Part shown: piece by piece, positions 43,099-51,823 of the stretch
How positions within the stretch are numbered: position 1 is the first letter of the stretch
Layout of the letters: the number at the start of each line of letters is the position of its first letter
Source: Pontibacter ruber
GTDB lineage: Bacteria; Bacteroidota; Bacteroidia; Cytophagales; Hymenobacteraceae
Direction: 5' to 3'
NCBI RefSeq assembly: GCF_023630205.1
Contig: NZ_JALPRR010000005.1
Coordinates: forward strand, 123,722 to 187,721
DNA: 64,000 nt
Notes under the pieces: generated by a model
Database searches by the model: none
What the model was told of the DNA's origin: nothing
What the model saw: the letters and a program-made list of their open reading frames with translations, nothing else
Position numbers and translations under genes: made by a program

Positions 43099-44937
43099 TT
43101 ACACCGTCAGCTGCATCTGCGTCAGTTTGGAGTACAGGCCGCTGGTTTGCAGCAGCTCGTCGTGCGTGCCCCGCTCTACAATGCGCCCTTGTTGCAGCAC
43201 CACAATTTCGTCTGCGTGCTGGATGGTGCTGAGTCGGTGCGCGATCACGATGGAGGTGCGGTTCTTCATCAGGTTTGTGAGGGCCTCCTGTACCAGCTTC
43301 TCCGATTCCGTATCCAAGGCGGAGGTGGCTTCATCCAGTATAAGTATGGGCGGGTTCTTCAGAATGGCGCGGGCTATACTTAAACGCTGGCGCTGCCCAC
43401 CCGAAAGCCGGCTGCCCCGGTCGCCTATCATAGTCTGATAACCCTCCGGCGTCTGCATGATGAACTCATGCGCATTGGCAATCTGAGCCGCCGCAATCAC
43501 ATCGGCCTCCGTGGCGTCTGTTTTGTTAAAGGCGATGTTGTTGAAGATGGTGTCGTTGAAGAGAATAGACTCCTGTGTTACCACGCCCATCTTATCCCGC
43601 ACCGACTCCATGGTATAATCGCGGATGTCGTGGCCGTCGATGTAAATGCCTCCGGAAGTCGGGTCGTAGAAGCGCGGGATCAGGTCGGCCAGTGTAGACT
43701 TACCTCCTCCCGAAGGGCCTACCAACGCCACGGTTTTTCCTTTTTCAATGCTCAGGTTAATATGCTGCAGTACTGCCTTATCCCCGTAGCCAAAAGAGAC
43801 ATCCCGGAACTCGATCTGGTGCTGAAACTCAGAAAGCACCTTTGCGTTTGGCTTGTTCACGATCTGCGGCTTGGTATCGATCACTTCCAGCACGCGTTCA
43901 CCGGATACCAGGCCACGTTGGATGTTGCTGAATGCTGAAGACATGGCTTTGGCCGGTACCAGCACCTGCGAGAACAGGATGATGTACGTGATAAACTCGG
44001 CCGGCTGCAGTTCGGACTGCTGATTGAGCACCAAGTTACCGCCATAGTATAAAAGCCCTGCCACCACACTTACGCCCATGAACTCGGAAAGGGGAGAGGC
44101 AAGATCGCGTTTGTGGGCAATGGAGCGCTGGATGCGGGCGTAGCGGTTGTTCTGGTCGTTGAACTTGTCCATGATAAACGGCTCCGCGTTGAAAGCCTTG
44201 ATCACACGCATGCCGCTCAAGGTCTCATCGATGATCGTCAGGATGAAGCTAAGGGAATCCTGCCCCTGCTTGGCTTTGCGCTTCAGCCTTTTTGAAATGC
44301 TGGCAATGATACCCCCAGAAAGCGGCAGCAGGATCAGGGTAAAAAGCGTGAGTTTTACCGACATGCTAAACAGCACAGCAAAGAAGGCAATGATCGTGAT
44401 CGGCTCGCGCACCACCACCGTCAGGGTGCTTACCACCGAGTTTTCCACTTCCTGTATGTCCACAGTCAGGCGTGTCATCAGGTCGCCTTTGCGCTTATCC
44501 GATAAGTAGCCCAGCTGCAGTTGCGTTACGCGCTCGTACACGGCGTGGCGCATTTTTTTTACCACATGGGCCCGTAATGCACCTATAATCCGGAAAGCCA
44601 GGTAACGGAACAGGTTAGCCAGTAACACTGAAGCAACTACCACAAGGCAGACGAAAAGCAAAGCTCCTTCGCGCCCATGCTCCAGAATTACCTGCCCGAA
44701 ATAGTAGTTAAAGAAATCGGTGAAAAAGCTGATCTCGAACCGGAACTCCGGCCGCTGGGTAACCATGGACATGGCTTCTTCGGTGCCCACCTGCCCAAAC
44801 AGCACATTTAGCAGCGGGATAATGAGCGTAAAGTTGAACAGGCCGAAAACAATGCCCAGAACAGTGTAAACAAAGTATAGCGGAACGAAACGGCTGTAAG
44901 GCCGCGCAAACTGCAGTATCCGGAGGTACGTCTTCAT
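43099..44937 (-). CDS. MsbA-like ABC transporter (membrane + ATPase fusion)
   Basis: 612-residue half-transporter: six membrane helices in about residues 1-310, then the nucleotide-binding domain (about 360-600) with Walker A VGPSGGGKSTLADLIPRF, signature SRLSGGQRQRLSIARA, Walker B ILILDEATSALD and H-loop VIAHRLST. Works as a homodimer. The layout is that of MsbA and other lipid or drug exporters; with gmhA directly downstream, export of lipid A core is a reasonable inference, not proven. The leader of 150 bases contains a -7 box at 45089-45096. Confidence 0.93.
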   Translation of the reverse strand: MKTYLRILQFARPYSRFVPLYFVYTVLGIVFGLFNFTLIIPLLNVLFGQVGTEEAMSMVTQRPEFRFEISFFTDFFNYYFGQVILEHGREGALLFVCLVVVASVLLANLFRYLAFRIIGALRAHVVKKMRHAVYERVTQLQLGYLSDKRKGDLMTRLTVDIQEVENSVVSTLTVVVREPITIIAFFAVLFSMSVKLTLFTLILLPLSGGIIASISKRLKRKAKQGQDSLSFILTIIDETLSGMRVIKAFNAEPFIMDKFNDQNNRYARIQRSIAHKRDLASPLSEFMGVSVVAGLLYYGGNLVLNQQSELQPAEFITYIILFSQVLVPAKAMSSAFSNIQRGLVSGERVLEVIDTKPQIVNKPNAKVLSEFQHQIEFRDVSFGYGDKAVLQHINLSIEKGKTVALVGPSGGGKSTLADLIPRFYDPTSGGIYIDGHDIRDYTMESVRDKMGVVTQESILFNDTIFNNIAFNKTDATEADVIAAAQIANAHEFIMQTPEGYQTMIGDRGSRLSGGQRQRLSIARAILKNPPILILDEATSALDTESEKLVQEALTNLMKNRTSIVIAHRLSTIQHADEIVVLQQGRIVERGTHDELLQTSGLYSKLTQMQLTV

Positions 44938-45088
44938 AAAGTAGGGTTCCGGGTGGGCGGCTCTGAATTCTCAGAGCGGTTGCCGCACTTTTAGCTGGCA
45001 TTGTTGCCGCTAAAGCCGGAGTAAGTATAAAAATATAATTGCTTCAGGTTAAGGCTTAAGCAGCAGCGTAACTGGAGCATAGCCGCCG

Positions 45089-45096
45089 CAAAGATA
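45089..45096 (-). promoter_or_regulatory. -7 box of the ABC transporter gene
   Basis: Minus strand TATCTTTG, about 150 bases before the start codon; no TTG at -33. Confidence 0.4.
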
Positions 45097-45446
45097 ACCA
45101 TTTAGTAGTTGTGATTTTAAAGATGCGGGGAAAGGGTAAGTAATTCTTGGGTTATAGCTCTTTAAAGGAGTTATCTGCTTGTTGCTTCGTAGCTGAGGTT
45201 TATACTTGTAGCAAGCGAGCCTTTGCTTCGTAGTCTCTTCTCATCCCAGTCTAACCCACCTATACTCCCATAGTTTCTCTCCGAGCGCTTAGGGCCGCGG
45301 GGCCTCGTCCTCGGGCATCGCGCTGTCTAGCTTTCCTGCCTAACGGCTGCCACTATCGTGGCACCGGAAACCCATAAGGCGCTCAACCCAAGGACTGGAA
45401 ACGACACTGCTTCGTGAGCGGCTTTGCAACTGGGAACCATGTGTAG

Positions 45447-45466
45447 GGACAGGTCGCGACCTGTCC
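45447..45466. repeat. perfect 20-base palindrome
   Basis: GGACAGGTCGCGACCTGTCC is its own reverse complement, flanked by TAG on the left. Looks like a REP/MITE end rather than a gene-specific operator. Confidence 0.8.
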
Positions 45467-45518
45467 GCACTATACCAGCAGCAATGAAAGTATAACTTCA
45501 GCTAAAGCAGTATCAGAG

Positions 45519-45554
45519 TTCCCCTCCTTAAACAAGGAGGGGCCAGGGGTGGTT
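45519..45554 (+). repeat. G-rich intergenic repeat, copy A
   Basis: TTCCCCTCCTTAAACAAGGA then GGGGCCAGGGGTGGTT. The CCCCTCCTT / AAGGAGGGG hairpin is followed by CAGGGGTGG. Confidence 0.75.
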
Positions 45555-45601
45555 GGACAACTGTAGCAATGAAACTTATTCTTGCAAGAAGGCTGAGACG
45601 C

Positions 45602-45636
45602 AATTCCCCTCCTTGGAGGGGTGCAGGGGTGGGTTT
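45602..45636 (+). repeat. G-rich intergenic repeat, copy B
   Basis: AATTCCCCTCCTTGGAGGGG then TGCAGGGGTGGGTTT, same orientation as copy A, and followed by TATACTT. Confidence 0.75.
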
Positions 45637-45679
45637 ATACTTGAGCTTAAATGCCAACTGCTGGTCGGGGAGAGTATAA

Positions 45680-45714
45680 AAAAACAAACCCCCTCCTGTT
45701 TCCAAGAGGGGGCT
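45680..45714 (-). terminator. terminator of the RemB-like gene, made of a G-rich repeat
   Basis: CCCCCTC pairs with GAGGGGG; on the minus strand it runs into TTTGTTTTTTT. It resembles copies A and B in opposite orientation, so a repeat may have become the terminator. Confidence 0.75.
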
Positions 45715-45726
45715 GACAAGTCTTGC

Positions 45727-47394
45727 TTAAAACTCGTGCAGGCGTTGCGGGATGTTCCAGCGGAAAGCTACCGAAGTAAAGGCGGTGTTCTTGTCGAGGG
45801 TGTTTAGTTCAGCGTCGGTGCGGCGCAGAATCTGCTTCAGGTCGACGAAGACGTTGTGGCGCAGCTGGAACGAAGCCGTGAGGTCGAGGTGCACCTGGTT
45901 GGTTTTGATGCCTTGGCCTATCTCGTTGCCATAATCCTGCGCGCGTGTCAGGTAAGACAGATTTACGTTGTTGCCCCAGTTCAAAGTATCCGTTTCCAGG
46001 TACTCATCCTGTCCGTATTGGGTGGCAATGGCCTTGGCCGTAAGGTTCAGGCGCGGGATGGGCTGGTAGCGCACAATACCAACGAGCTCATACAGGTTGG
46101 CCCCTGTAGGGTGAGCTAATGGCTGATTGTAGTGCTGGTAATTGGTGAACTGGTCTACGTGCTGGTAAGTATAAGGGCGGATGATGTTCACCTCCCCCTG
46201 TAGGTCCAGGTTGGGCAGCCCGAATGCATCTATATACTTGGCTCCTACCTGGGCTGCCTGTTTGTTGGCCCACCAACCGTTGCCAGCTTTCATCTCACGC
46301 AGCAGGAACTCGTCCAGCATCAGCTGTCCGTACAGCTGCACGCGGTTGTAGATGTTCCAGCGGAAGTCGGCTCCCAGCATGGCATTATCCTCGCTTCCCA
46401 GGCCCTGCTCTATACTTCTGTAAAAAATTATCGGATTGAGGTACTGCAGCTCGAACTTGCCTTCGTCGCGTGCAAACACGATCTGCTCGAACAGGCCCAG
46501 GTTAAAGTTGTCGGTGATGTTAATGCCCAGGCGGTGCAGTGCCATGTATTTTTTCGGGAACAGCTCGTCGCGGCCGGTACGGCGGAACTCTGAGATCAGC
46601 TCCTGCCACAGGCTCTGGTAATGAATGCGCCATACATTGGCATTCAGCTTCAGGAAGAAAGCCGGCGGTGCATAATCCGAATAAATAAGGGAGCGGTAAC
46701 CATCGCCTATAAAGTGGCGGTCGTGGCCGAGCTGCAGTTCCACGTGCTTTGAGGGTGCATAGTTCAGGTAACCGCGGGCAGTAATAAAATCGTAGCCATC
46801 GCCTTTAAAGGTTTTCCAGAAGCCTTCGTGCGGCACCACATTGTCGCGCTTGATGCGGTCAACCACATAGCTCGGGAATTTGGCCTGGTTCTCGCCTATG
46901 AAAGTATAAAAACCGAACTTCTCATCAATGGTGCCTTCCAACTGCACGCCGCGCGTGTTGATGTAGCGCATGCCGTCGCTCTGGTTATCGTAGCCTGCCT
47001 CTAGGTGCAGCACCGGGTTCACGCGCAGCGTAAACACATCACTTTCGTAGTGGTAAAGGTCGGAAGGCTTGCGGTAAAAATACTTCAGGAAAACCTGTTC
47101 GCTGTCTTTGGCACGGTTGGTATAGTTCCAGTTATCGTTCAGCAGGTATTGTGTGTTAAACTGGTCTGCGGCAGATATGGTATTACGGGCACCCACCTCA
47201 GCCAGGGCAGCTACATCGCGACGGCCGTATGGGCGTACGCTGGTCTGCAGTTCCGGCACCTCAGTTCCATACTTTATCTGGTAACGGTCTATCAGGTGGT
47301 AGGTGTCGCGGTCGTAGGGTACGTATACATCCTGTGCTTTAACAGCAGAGAACGATAACAGAGATAGCGCCAGCAGGCGTAGTCGTAATCTCAT
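45727..47394 (-). CDS. RemB-like outer membrane protein (Wzi/capsule-assembly type)
   Basis: 555 residues with a signal peptide (LLALSLLSFSAVKAQ) and a large barrel: repeated aromatic strands such as FTLRVNPVLHLEAGYDNQSDGMRYINTRGVQLEG and LQLGHDRHFIGDGYRSLIYSDYAPPAFFLKLNANVW. The phrase H-D-x-x-F-I-G-D-G-Y-R-S-L is what I associate with the gliding protein RemB of Flavobacterium and with Wzi-type capsule proteins. A role in surface adhesin or polysaccharide display during gliding is inferred. Separate transcript with its own -7 box and terminator. Confidence 0.82.
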   Translation of the reverse strand: MRLRLRLLALSLLSFSAVKAQDVYVPYDRDTYHLIDRYQIKYGTEVPELQTSVRPYGRRDVAALAEVGARNTISAADQFNTQYLLNDNWNYTNRAKDSEQVFLKYFYRKPSDLYHYESDVFTLRVNPVLHLEAGYDNQSDGMRYINTRGVQLEGTIDEKFGFYTFIGENQAKFPSYVVDRIKRDNVVPHEGFWKTFKGDGYDFITARGYLNYAPSKHVELQLGHDRHFIGDGYRSLIYSDYAPPAFFLKLNANVWRIHYQSLWQELISEFRRTGRDELFPKKYMALHRLGINITDNFNLGLFEQIVFARDEGKFELQYLNPIIFYRSIEQGLGSEDNAMLGADFRWNIYNRVQLYGQLMLDEFLLREMKAGNGWWANKQAAQVGAKYIDAFGLPNLDLQGEVNIIRPYTYQHVDQFTNYQHYNQPLAHPTGANLYELVGIVRYQPIPRLNLTAKAIATQYGQDEYLETDTLNWGNNVNLSYLTRAQDYGNEIGQGIKTNQVHLDLTASFQLRHNVFVDLKQILRRTDAELNTLDKNTAFTSVAFRWNIPQRLHEF

Positions 47395-47416
47395 AAAAAT
47401 TGACGTATGTTTGGGG

Positions 47417-47424
47417 CAAATTTA
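47417..47424 (-). promoter_or_regulatory. -7 box of the RemB-like gene
   Basis: Minus strand TAAATTTG, 23 bases before the start codon, next to a TATACTT motif copy. Confidence 0.5.
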
Positions 47425-47639
47425 TACTTTCAAGAAACCGAATTTACTCTTTTGCAGCAAGAATGTTGTAAGGCCGCTCAATTTTAAAGCATGACAGTGG
47501 CCGCATCCGTACCTGGCGTGCAGAAAGTATAAATTAGTTATCAGGAAGTATAAACGTGCTTGCAGCGGCTATAATTATAGTACAAGCAATTTATAGTTGC
47601 TGCAACCTGCGTATCTTTAGCCCATAATCTAAGCCAACT

Positions 47640-48296
47640 ATGCGAAACCCGAACCTCCATATCTTGACAGATACGCCCTCGCTGGCAAACCATTTTGTAG
47701 CCGAGCTGCGCGATGTAACGGTGCAGCACGACAGCCTGCGCTTCCGGCGTAACCTGGAGCGACTGGGCGAGTTACTGGCTTACGAGATATCCAAAACCTT
47801 GCCTTATACGTCGGCAGGCATTACTACGCCGCTGGCACAGACGCAAACCATGCTGCTGGCCGAGCAGCCGGTGTTAGCCACCATCCTTCGTGCCGGTCTG
47901 CCCCTGTACAACGGCATGCTCAACTACTTCGATAAGGCATTCAGCACGTTTGTAGGAGCCTACCGGGTAGAAGAACAGAACACGGAGCTGCAGATCAACA
48001 TGGAGTACCTGGCGTCTACGGATATCCATGACAAGATCCTGATCCTGGCCGACCCGATGCTGGCCACAGGCAGATCGCTGGTAAAATCGTATAAAGGAAT
48101 GTTGCGCCATGGCAAGCCGGTGCAGGTGCATTTTGCCGCTGCGATTGCCTCGCCGGAGGGAGTGGCCTACGTGCAGGAACAGGTGCCGGAGGCACATATC
48201 TGGCTCGGAGCATTGGATGAGCGACTGAACGAACATTTCTACATTGTGCCTGGCTTAGGCGATGCCGGCGACCTGGCCTTCGGACCCAAAGTATAG
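47640..48296 (+). CDS. upp: uracil phosphoribosyltransferase
   Basis: Makes UMP from uracil and PRPP in pyrimidine salvage. 218 residues. The Bacteroidota form is seen in LARLRD-like opening VAELRDVTVQHDSLRFRRNLERLGELLAYE, the substrate region ILRAGLPLYNGMLNYFDKA, the PRPP-binding loop ILADPMLATGRSLVKSY, and the uracil-binding C terminus IVPGLGDAGDLAFGPK. A TATCTTTA near-match -7 box lies at 47612-47619. Stands alone. Confidence 0.95.
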   Translation: MRNPNLHILTDTPSLANHFVAELRDVTVQHDSLRFRRNLERLGELLAYEISKTLPYTSAGITTPLAQTQTMLLAEQPVLATILRAGLPLYNGMLNYFDKAFSTFVGAYRVEEQNTELQINMEYLASTDIHDKILILADPMLATGRSLVKSYKGMLRHGKPVQVHFAAAIASPEGVAYVQEQVPEAHIWLGALDERLNEHFYIVPGLGDAGDLAFGPKV

Positions 48297-48373
48297 CTGA
48301 ACCTTTAGGTTGGGTAGCCTGTTGCTAAAAGGTTGGCTATGAGCACAATAAAGTAAGGTGTTTCAAAGTTATT

Positions 48374-48400
48374 ATTGTAAAAGTTATACTATTTTACAAT
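48374..48400. promoter_or_regulatory. inverted repeat upstream of the 150-aa membrane gene
   Basis: ATTGTAAAA, nine bases, TTTTACAAT, 64 bases before the GTG start. A candidate operator; no regulator known. Confidence 0.5.
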
Positions 48401-48463
48401 TCTTGGCTCGTATAAATTATTTAGAGGAGCTTTATTTAAACAAGAGTACAAATTAGATTAGTT

Positions 48464-48916
48464 GTGGCGGAGGAAATACTTAAATACCTGTCGGTTTACC
48501 TGGTAAGCATGGTAAAATTTTTTGGAGGGCCGGTGGCAGGAAGTAGCTTAGGATTACCGTATGCACAAACGGTGCTGCTCACAGTAGCCGGCATGATGAC
48601 GAGCGTTGTGATTTTCTCTATCATTGGTAGGGCTTTTTCTAAATGGATGTCCAGGCGCCGCCGCGAAAAACAGAAGCCGGTTTTCTCCAAAAAGAACCGC
48701 CGCATTGTGCAGGTATGGCAGCGCTTTGGTGTTATTGGCATCGCCTTCCTTACCCCAATTTTTCTGACGCCTATACTTGGCACCGTGGTAGCAGCCCTGT
48801 TTGGAGCACCCAAGAAGCACATCTTCATACACATGCTGTGGAGCGCCATTTTGTGGGGAGCTGCCCAGACGCTATTTGTATATGAGTTCAGGGATTTTGC
48901 TTCTTCCCTATTTTAG
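48464..48916 (+). CDS. small integral membrane protein (150 aa)
   Basis: Not firmly recognised. 150 residues from GTG 48464 with three or four membrane segments (AQTVLLTVAGMMTSVVIFSIIG; VIGIAFLTPIFLTPILGTVVAALFG; IFIHMLWSAILWGAAQTLFVYEF) and a basic cytosolic loop (KWMSRRRREKQKPVFSKKNRR). The shape resembles small-multidrug-export or SNARE-like (DedA-type) membrane proteins, but I see no diagnostic motif. An inverted repeat lies upstream and an 18-base-stem terminator downstream. Confidence 0.8.
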   Translation: MAEEILKYLSVYLVSMVKFFGGPVAGSSLGLPYAQTVLLTVAGMMTSVVIFSIIGRAFSKWMSRRRREKQKPVFSKKNRRIVQVWQRFGVIGIAFLTPIFLTPILGTVVAALFGAPKKHIFIHMLWSAILWGAAQTLFVYEFRDFASSLF

Positions 48917-48933
48917 CGTAGGCTTTACACTTT

Positions 48934-48976
48934 AAACAACAAGGCCGGCCCATCTACAGGGCCGGCCTTGTTGTTT
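48934..48976. terminator. bidirectional terminator, membrane protein / DEAD-box helicase
   Basis: AAACAACAAGGCCGGCCC pairs perfectly with GGGCCGGCCTTGTTGTTT around 7 bases; the right arm reaches the helicase stop codon. Confidence 0.93.
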
Positions 48977-50328
48977 TAGCGCTTCTTGCTGCTTTTCTTT
49001 TTAGTTTTCTGCCAGAACGAGTTTTTAGGGTCGCCCTTGCCTCTCTTAGGCTTGCTTTTCGGGATGGCTTTCTTCTCGTGGAAGGCTCCTTTGAAGTCCG
49101 GGTTCTCGCTGCGCTTCTGGTGGTCGATGTCACGGGCGATGGCCTGTTGTTCGTCAAATGGCGTTTCAAATACTTCTACTTCTGCCGGTAAAGGCTCTTC
49201 CGGTATCTGCATCCGTATCAGTTTCTCGATCTTGCGGATGTGGTACATCTCGGCGGGGTTGGCAAACGTAACGGCAGCACCCACTTGCTCGGCACGGCCT
49301 GTGCGGCCTATGCGGTGTACATAATCTTCATACACAAACGGCACATCGAAGTTGATCACATGGCTCACCATACTTACGTCGATGCCACGGGAAGCTACAT
49401 CGGTTGCCACCAGGAAGCGTACATCGCCCCCTTTAAAAGCTTCCATGGAGTTGATGCGCGTGCTCTGGCCCTTGTTGCCATGGATGGCACGTACTTCACC
49501 GTACTCTCTTCGCTCCAGGAACTTGGCCACGTTCTCTGCATTCTTCTTGCTGCGGGTAAAAATGATTACCCGGTTAAAAGTCTCCCTGTCCCGGATGAGG
49601 TATTCCAGCATAGCAATTTTGGTGCGCAGGTTCGGCACCTGGTAGAGCACCTGGCTAACGGTTTCTACCGGCGTGGCCTGTGGCGTTACCTCAATGCGGG
49701 TCGGGAACTCCAGGAACTCTTCTGATAGCTCCACCACTTTGGGGTGCATAGTTGCCGAGAACAGCAGGTTCTGGCGTTTGCGCGGCAGCACTTCAAGCAA
49801 CTGACGGATCTGCGGCATAAAGCCCATGTCCATCATCTTGTCGGCCTCGTCCAGTACCAGCGTCTTTATTTCTTTCAGGATCAGCTCGCCTTTGATGTAC
49901 AGCTCCATCAGTCGCTTGGGCGTGGCAACCAGTATGTCTATTCCTTTATTTATCGTCTCGATCTGCGTTTTAGGTCCGAGTCCGCCATAAATGGCTGTGT
50001 GACGCAGATCGGTATACTTTGCGAGCAGCGTGATGTTCTCCTCGATCTGCATGGCCAGCTCACGCGTTGGCGCCAGTATAACGGCACGCGGATTGTCACC
50101 CTGCGCATATTTCACCTTCATGAGTATGGGCAGCAGGAAAGCCGCCGTTTTGCCCGTACCTGTCTGGGCAATGCCCATCACATCGTGGCCACCCATTATA
50201 ACCGGGATCGCCTTCAGCTGAATGGGGGTTGGCTTTTCGTAGCCGGCTTCTTCAATGGCATTCAGCAGCTGTCTGTTCAGCTTAAAATCCTCAAAGGTGG
50301 TTATTTCTTTTTCTGCTTCTTCTGCCAT
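48976..50328 (-). CDS. DEAD-box ATP-dependent RNA helicase
   Basis: 450-residue RNA helicase of the RhlE-like group, for ribosome assembly or RNA turnover. Motifs in order: Q motif FEDFKLNRQLLNAIEEAGYEKPTPIQ, Walker A AQTGTGKTAAF, PTRELA, DEAD in LVLDEADKMMDMGF, SAT, and the second domain with ATDVASRGIDVSMVSHVIN and HRIGRTGRA. The tail is basic (KSKPKRGKG, KTKKKSSKKR), a usual RNA-binding extension. Start 50328 fits a -7 box 30 bases upstream. Confidence 0.95.
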   Translation of the reverse strand: MAEEAEKEITTFEDFKLNRQLLNAIEEAGYEKPTPIQLKAIPVIMGGHDVMGIAQTGTGKTAAFLLPILMKVKYAQGDNPRAVILAPTRELAMQIEENITLLAKYTDLRHTAIYGGLGPKTQIETINKGIDILVATPKRLMELYIKGELILKEIKTLVLDEADKMMDMGFMPQIRQLLEVLPRKRQNLLFSATMHPKVVELSEEFLEFPTRIEVTPQATPVETVSQVLYQVPNLRTKIAMLEYLIRDRETFNRVIIFTRSKKNAENVAKFLERREYGEVRAIHGNKGQSTRINSMEAFKGGDVRFLVATDVASRGIDVSMVSHVINFDVPFVYEDYVHRIGRTGRAEQVGAAVTFANPAEMYHIRKIEKLIRMQIPEEPLPAEVEVFETPFDEQQAIARDIDHQKRSENPDFKGAFHEKKAIPKSKPKRGKGDPKNSFWQKTKKKSSKKR

Positions 50329-50357
50329 GGTGGTACTATATACTTTGTGTTGATGTA

Positions 50358-50365
50358 CAAAGGTA
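50358..50365 (-). promoter_or_regulatory. -7 box of the DEAD-box gene
   Basis: Minus strand TACCTTTG, 30 bases before the start codon. Confidence 0.55.
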
Positions 50366-50505
50366 CGGGAAATTTGTGGGAGGGAGGTGAAATGATGAAA
50401 ACCACGGGCGCAAGTGTATTAAATGTGCTTTCAGCTGCAACCCTTCCACAAAGATCAGGGTCCATTAGGAAGAGACCGTTATTCTACCACCTAACCCTGC
50501 TGCTT

Positions 50506-51741
50506 ATGAAAAGGAATTTGTTCAACTCAACTATATTAACAGGTATAGCCGGTGCCGCGTTGGTTCTGCTCGCTGCCTGCCAGAAAGAAATGACGGATAA
50601 CTCTCCTAACGTGCGGCCACTGACAGAGCAGGAAACAAAGACCGTTGCCAGTTCCAATGATTTTGCCTTTCGCTCTTTTGCCCGCTTAAGTGAGGAGGAG
50701 GCAGCAGAGAACATCTTTATCTCGCCGCTAAGTATAAGTATGGCCTTGAGTATGGCTTATAATGGTGCCGAAGGCTCAACCAAAGAAGCCATGCGCCAGA
50801 CACTAGGCTTTGAACTGACGACAGACGAGGACATCAACAAGTCGTTCAAGAACCTGGATGTGCTGCTGAAAGGTATTGACAAGAAAATTACATTCAACTC
50901 GGCCAACTCGCTGTGGCACAGCAATCAATATAAACTACAGGCGCCTTTCGTAAAAACCAACCAGACCTACTTCGATGCTACTGTGCAGGGACTGGACTTT
51001 TCTTCGCCTTCGGCCAAAGACCAGATGAACGACTGGGTGAAGACCAAAACCAACGGCAAGATCGAAAAGATTGTGGAGCAGGTGCGCCCTGACCAGGTCC
51101 TGTTCCTGATCAACGCCATTTACTTCAAAGGCACATGGACCTACCCTTTCGATCCGAAATTAACCCGGCCGGACCAGTTCCGGAAGGAGGATGGCACCAT
51201 CGTTACCCACGACTTCATGACCCTGAAGAACGGGAAGTACCTCTACTACCAGGATGACAGCAAAGAGCTGATCGACCTGCCCTACGGCAACCGTCAATAC
51301 AGCATGACCATCCTGATGCCAAAAGAGCAGCACACGGTACGCGATCTGGTGCAGGAACTGAACGGAGCTAACCTGGGAAACTGGCTGTCAGAAGCAGATA
51401 CTTCTAAGCTGGAGCTGCACATGCCCAAGTTCAAGCTCGAATACGACAAGGCGCTGAACGACCTGCTGACGCAGCTAGGGACGGGCGTAGCTTTTAGCGA
51501 GAATGCCGATTTCAGCCGCATGGTGGAAGGGCAGCGGAACCTGGCCATCTCCGAAGTAAAGCATAAAACCTTTGTGGAGGTGAACGAAGAAGGCACCGAA
51601 GCAGCAGCGGCCACCTCTGTAGGCATTGTGGTTACCTCCCTGCCTCCATCTATCCGCATCGACAGGCCCTTTGTGTTCCTGATCCGGGAGAAATCCTCCA
51701 ACGCCATTGTGTTCATAGGCAAGCTGATGCAGCCACAGTAG
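50506..51741 (+). CDS. serpin-family protease inhibitor lipoprotein
   Basis: 411 residues from ATG 50506: a lipoprotein signal (GIAGAALVLLAACQKE, lipid Cys about 25) and a complete serpin fold (NIFISPLSISMALSMAYNGAEGSTKEAM; ANSLWHSNQYKL; FLINAIYFKGTWTYPFD; signature RPFVFLIREKSSNAIVFIGKL). The reactive loop EEGTEAAAATSVGIVVTSLPPS has the small-residue hinge of inhibitory serpins and the same length as alpha-1-antitrypsin, placing P1-P1' at Thr377-Ser378. The open frame reaches 49744 but its first 254 codons are antisense to the helicase. Likely protects the cell surface from proteases. Confidence 0.93.
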   Translation: MKRNLFNSTILTGIAGAALVLLAACQKEMTDNSPNVRPLTEQETKTVASSNDFAFRSFARLSEEEAAENIFISPLSISMALSMAYNGAEGSTKEAMRQTLGFELTTDEDINKSFKNLDVLLKGIDKKITFNSANSLWHSNQYKLQAPFVKTNQTYFDATVQGLDFSSPSAKDQMNDWVKTKTNGKIEKIVEQVRPDQVLFLINAIYFKGTWTYPFDPKLTRPDQFRKEDGTIVTHDFMTLKNGKYLYYQDDSKELIDLPYGNRQYSMTILMPKEQHTVRDLVQELNGANLGNWLSEADTSKLELHMPKFKLEYDKALNDLLTQLGTGVAFSENADFSRMVEGQRNLAISEVKHKTFVEVNEEGTEAAAATSVGIVVTSLPPSIRIDRPFVFLIREKSSNAIVFIGKLMQPQ

Positions 51742-51794
51742 CCACAAGCCGGGTAAGAGAGTAGATTTCTGCAGCACGCTAAGGTAATGTGTAT

Positions 51795-51802
51795 TAACTT
51801 TG
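51795..51802 (+). promoter_or_regulatory. -7 box of pyrC
   Basis: TAACTTTG; it rules out the TTG frame start at 51800 in favour of ATG 51824. Confidence 0.55.
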
Positions 51803-51823
51803 TTGAGCACTTATCTTAGCAAC

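Larger units (their letters stand above)
45097..45680. other. 584-base repeat-rich gap
   Basis: Left part carries AAGTATA copies and AT-rich DNA. Bases about 45285-45440 are GC-rich with short inverted repeats (AGCGC...GCGCT, GGCCGCGGGGCC) and no convincing frame. The right part holds the palindrome at 45447-45466 and G-rich repeats listed separately. Confidence 0.6.

Noticed and set aside
45285..45440. Reading the GC-rich island as a decayed gene
   Set aside because: No frame longer than a few dozen codons and no recognisable protein fragment on either strand.
49744..50505. N-terminal 254-codon extension of the serpin frame
   Set aside because: It is antisense to the DEAD-box helicase and to its promoter; the lipoprotein signal starts at 50506.
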